Program-made: the position numbers and the translations under genes | DNA from: RUG14871 sp045539425 | GTDB lineage: Bacteria > Bacillota_I > Bacilli_A > Erysipelotrichales > Erysipelotrichaceae | Length of the DNA: 6,021 bases | NCBI GenBank assembly: GCA_045539425.1 | Contig: JAZQFH010000017.1 | Location: 1-6,021, forward strand | Direction: 5' to 3' | Notes under the pieces: model-generated | The model's database searches: none | What the model saw: only the letters and a program-made list of their open reading frames with translations | What the model was told of the DNA's origin: nothing | Part shown: positions 5,042-6,021 of the stretch, one piece after another | Numbering within the stretch: position 1 is the first letter of the stretch | How the letters are laid out: every line of letters begins with the position of its first letter

Positions 5042-6021
5042 CTAATCTTTCAGACATCCGAGAGGGATCACAAATACACCGTCCTCCCTTTTATATCCAA
5101 ATTGCGTCCCTGTAATGACGATTTTCAGATCCGGCAGGCGAAGAGGAACCTGCTTCTCTTTACTATTATGTTCCGCAATAAGCCGTTCGATTTCCAGCAG
5201 ATGTTTTGCGCCTTCGTCCACTTCGTTCTGTCCCAGTTTGATTTCTATCAATGCATATCTTCCATCTTCCAGATGTAATACAGCATCAGCCTCCAATCCG
5301 TATCTGTCCCTATAATAAGACACTGTGCCACCGTGTTCTGAAGAGTATACTTTCAAATCCCTGATTACAAGAGATTCGAACAGGAAGCCAAGTGTCTTAT
5401 AATCCAAATCAAAGTATTCCGGAGAAATACCCAGTGCAGCTGCAGCAATGGAAGGATCTATGAGGTTTTTCTTTTTGGAGGATCGAATGGATGTTTTAGA
5501 ACGAATCGACGGGCACCAGGCGTCGACATCCTCAATGATGTACAGTTTGGTCAATGCGTTAATGTAATCCTGAAATGTCGGCTGTGACATCCCGGTTGCC
5601 GCTGTCGCATCACCATACACCGTTTTTGAGTCAGCTGTCGTACATATATTACGTGCATACGACCTCAATACTGTTCTTGCCCATTGAGGATTTCTTTTCG
5701 TTCTATCAACATTCGAAATATCAATGTCGCAAGTCTGATTGAACAGTTCCTTAGCAATTTGCAATTTTGCATGATCTGACTGAAGATTGACTGTTCTCGG
5801 CCAGCCTCCCCTGCAGATTACAAACTTGATATCATCAATAGTCAGATCAGATTTACAGGTTATCATTTCTTCATGATGATTAAACAGACTTATTAAGGAT
5901 ACTGTTCCATTTGAATCTCCAGACTCATATAAACTCATCGGATACATCTTCAGTGTAGATATTCTTAACGTACCTGTATGGGGCGTATCAACTTCTTGAG
6001 AAGATGAACCAGTCAGAATAT
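5042..6021 (-). CDS. AAA_14/DUF4143 ATPase, C-terminal part (5' end beyond the window)
   Basis: An open frame of 325 codons ends at 5042 and continues without a stop through the right edge. The methionine at 5947 is internal: 24 more in-frame codons upstream read ILTGSSS and then GTLRISTLKMYPMSLYESG, the usual end of the AAA_14 ATPase domain (sensor-like ILTGS, then the R-x-S-x-L-x-M-x-P-M-S-L-x-E signature). The Walker A and B motifs would lie outside the window. The DUF4143 region follows, with a helical stretch around the FLFESLVIRDL segment (codons 189-199 from the 5947 methionine), then a PD-(D/E)XK-like core: Glu219-Ala-Asp221 and IEIK (234-237), consistent with the nuclease-like fold proposed for this family. 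Full-length relatives have about 400-480 residues. Their role is poorly known; they are common accessory genes in gut bacteria. No strong terminator directly follows, but the 4819-4862 hairpin could serve. Confidence 0.88.
   Translation of the reverse strand, partial: ILTGSSSQEVDTPHTGTLRISTLKMYPMSLYESGDSNGTVSLISLFNHHEEMITCKSDLTIDDIKFVICRGGWPRTVNLQSDHAKLQIAKELFNQTCDIDISNVDRTKRNPQWARTVLRSYARNICTTADSKTVYGDATAATGMSQPTFQDYINALTKLYIIEDVDAWCPSIRSKTSIRSSKKKNLIDPSIAAAALGISPEYFDLDYKTLGFLFESLVIRDLKVYSSEHGGTVSYYRDRYGLEADAVLHLEDGRYALIEIKLGQNEVDEGAKHLLEIERLIAEHNSKEKQVPLRLPDLKIVITGTQFGYKREDGVFVIPLGCLKD

Noticed and set aside
5024..5315. Plus-strand open frames opposite the ATPase gene
   Set aside because: Antisense to conserved DUF4143 sequence; no ribosome binding site or motif.
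1..6021. CRISPR arrays, tRNA or rRNA genes, toxin-antitoxin pairs
   Set aside because: No regularly spaced repeats, cloverleaf signatures or recognisable small paired genes were seen on either strand.

Overview
The window reads as chromosomal DNA from a low-to-moderate GC Bacillota (Firmicutes), most likely an anaerobic gut-type lineage (Erysipelotrichia or Clostridia). The basis is the Bacillus-like PyrR, strong AGGAG-type ribosome binding sites, many Rho-independent terminators, an oxygen-sensitive-looking Fe-S/flavin ene-reductase, an IS30-family relic and a DUF4143-type ATPase. The taxon is an inference.

Layout: (1) 1-134, the last 35 codons of an IS30-family transposase and a probable element end. 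(2) 177-826, a solitary pyrR on the minus strand with its own terminator downstream and a terminator-like hairpin directly in front of its ribosome binding site. (3) 981-2064, a cytosolic type I L-asparaginase on the plus strand, with a promoter candidate and a hairpin that overlaps its ribosome binding site. (4) 2065-2137, a compact convergent intergenic region carrying two back-to-back terminators. (5) 2136-4112, a 658-residue flavin/iron-sulfur ene-reductase of the 2,4-dienoyl-CoA reductase / enoate reductase / BaiCD-BaiH class on the minus strand. (6) 4113-4309, a divergent control region with a near-consensus promoter between two identical 12-bp palindromes. (7) 4310-4813, a MarR-family regulator with a His/Arg/Pro-rich tail, followed by a strong hairpin terminator. 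(8) 4863-5041, a non-coding spacer with inverted repeats. (9) 5042-6021, the C-terminal part of an AAA_14/DUF4143 ATPase that runs off the right edge.

The most coherent functional unit is the divergent reductase-marR pair. The layout suggests a repressor that senses a small unsaturated or aromatic molecule, represses itself and perhaps the reductase through the TAAGGTACCTTA sites, and releases the reductase gene when the compound is present. The substrate cannot be read from the sequence. pyrR and ansA are housekeeping genes of nucleotide control and nitrogen metabolism, each apparently its own transcription unit. I found no CRISPR array, tRNA, rRNA or recognisable defence cassette, and no clearly new multi-gene system. 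The reductase-regulator pair and its operators are the best lead.
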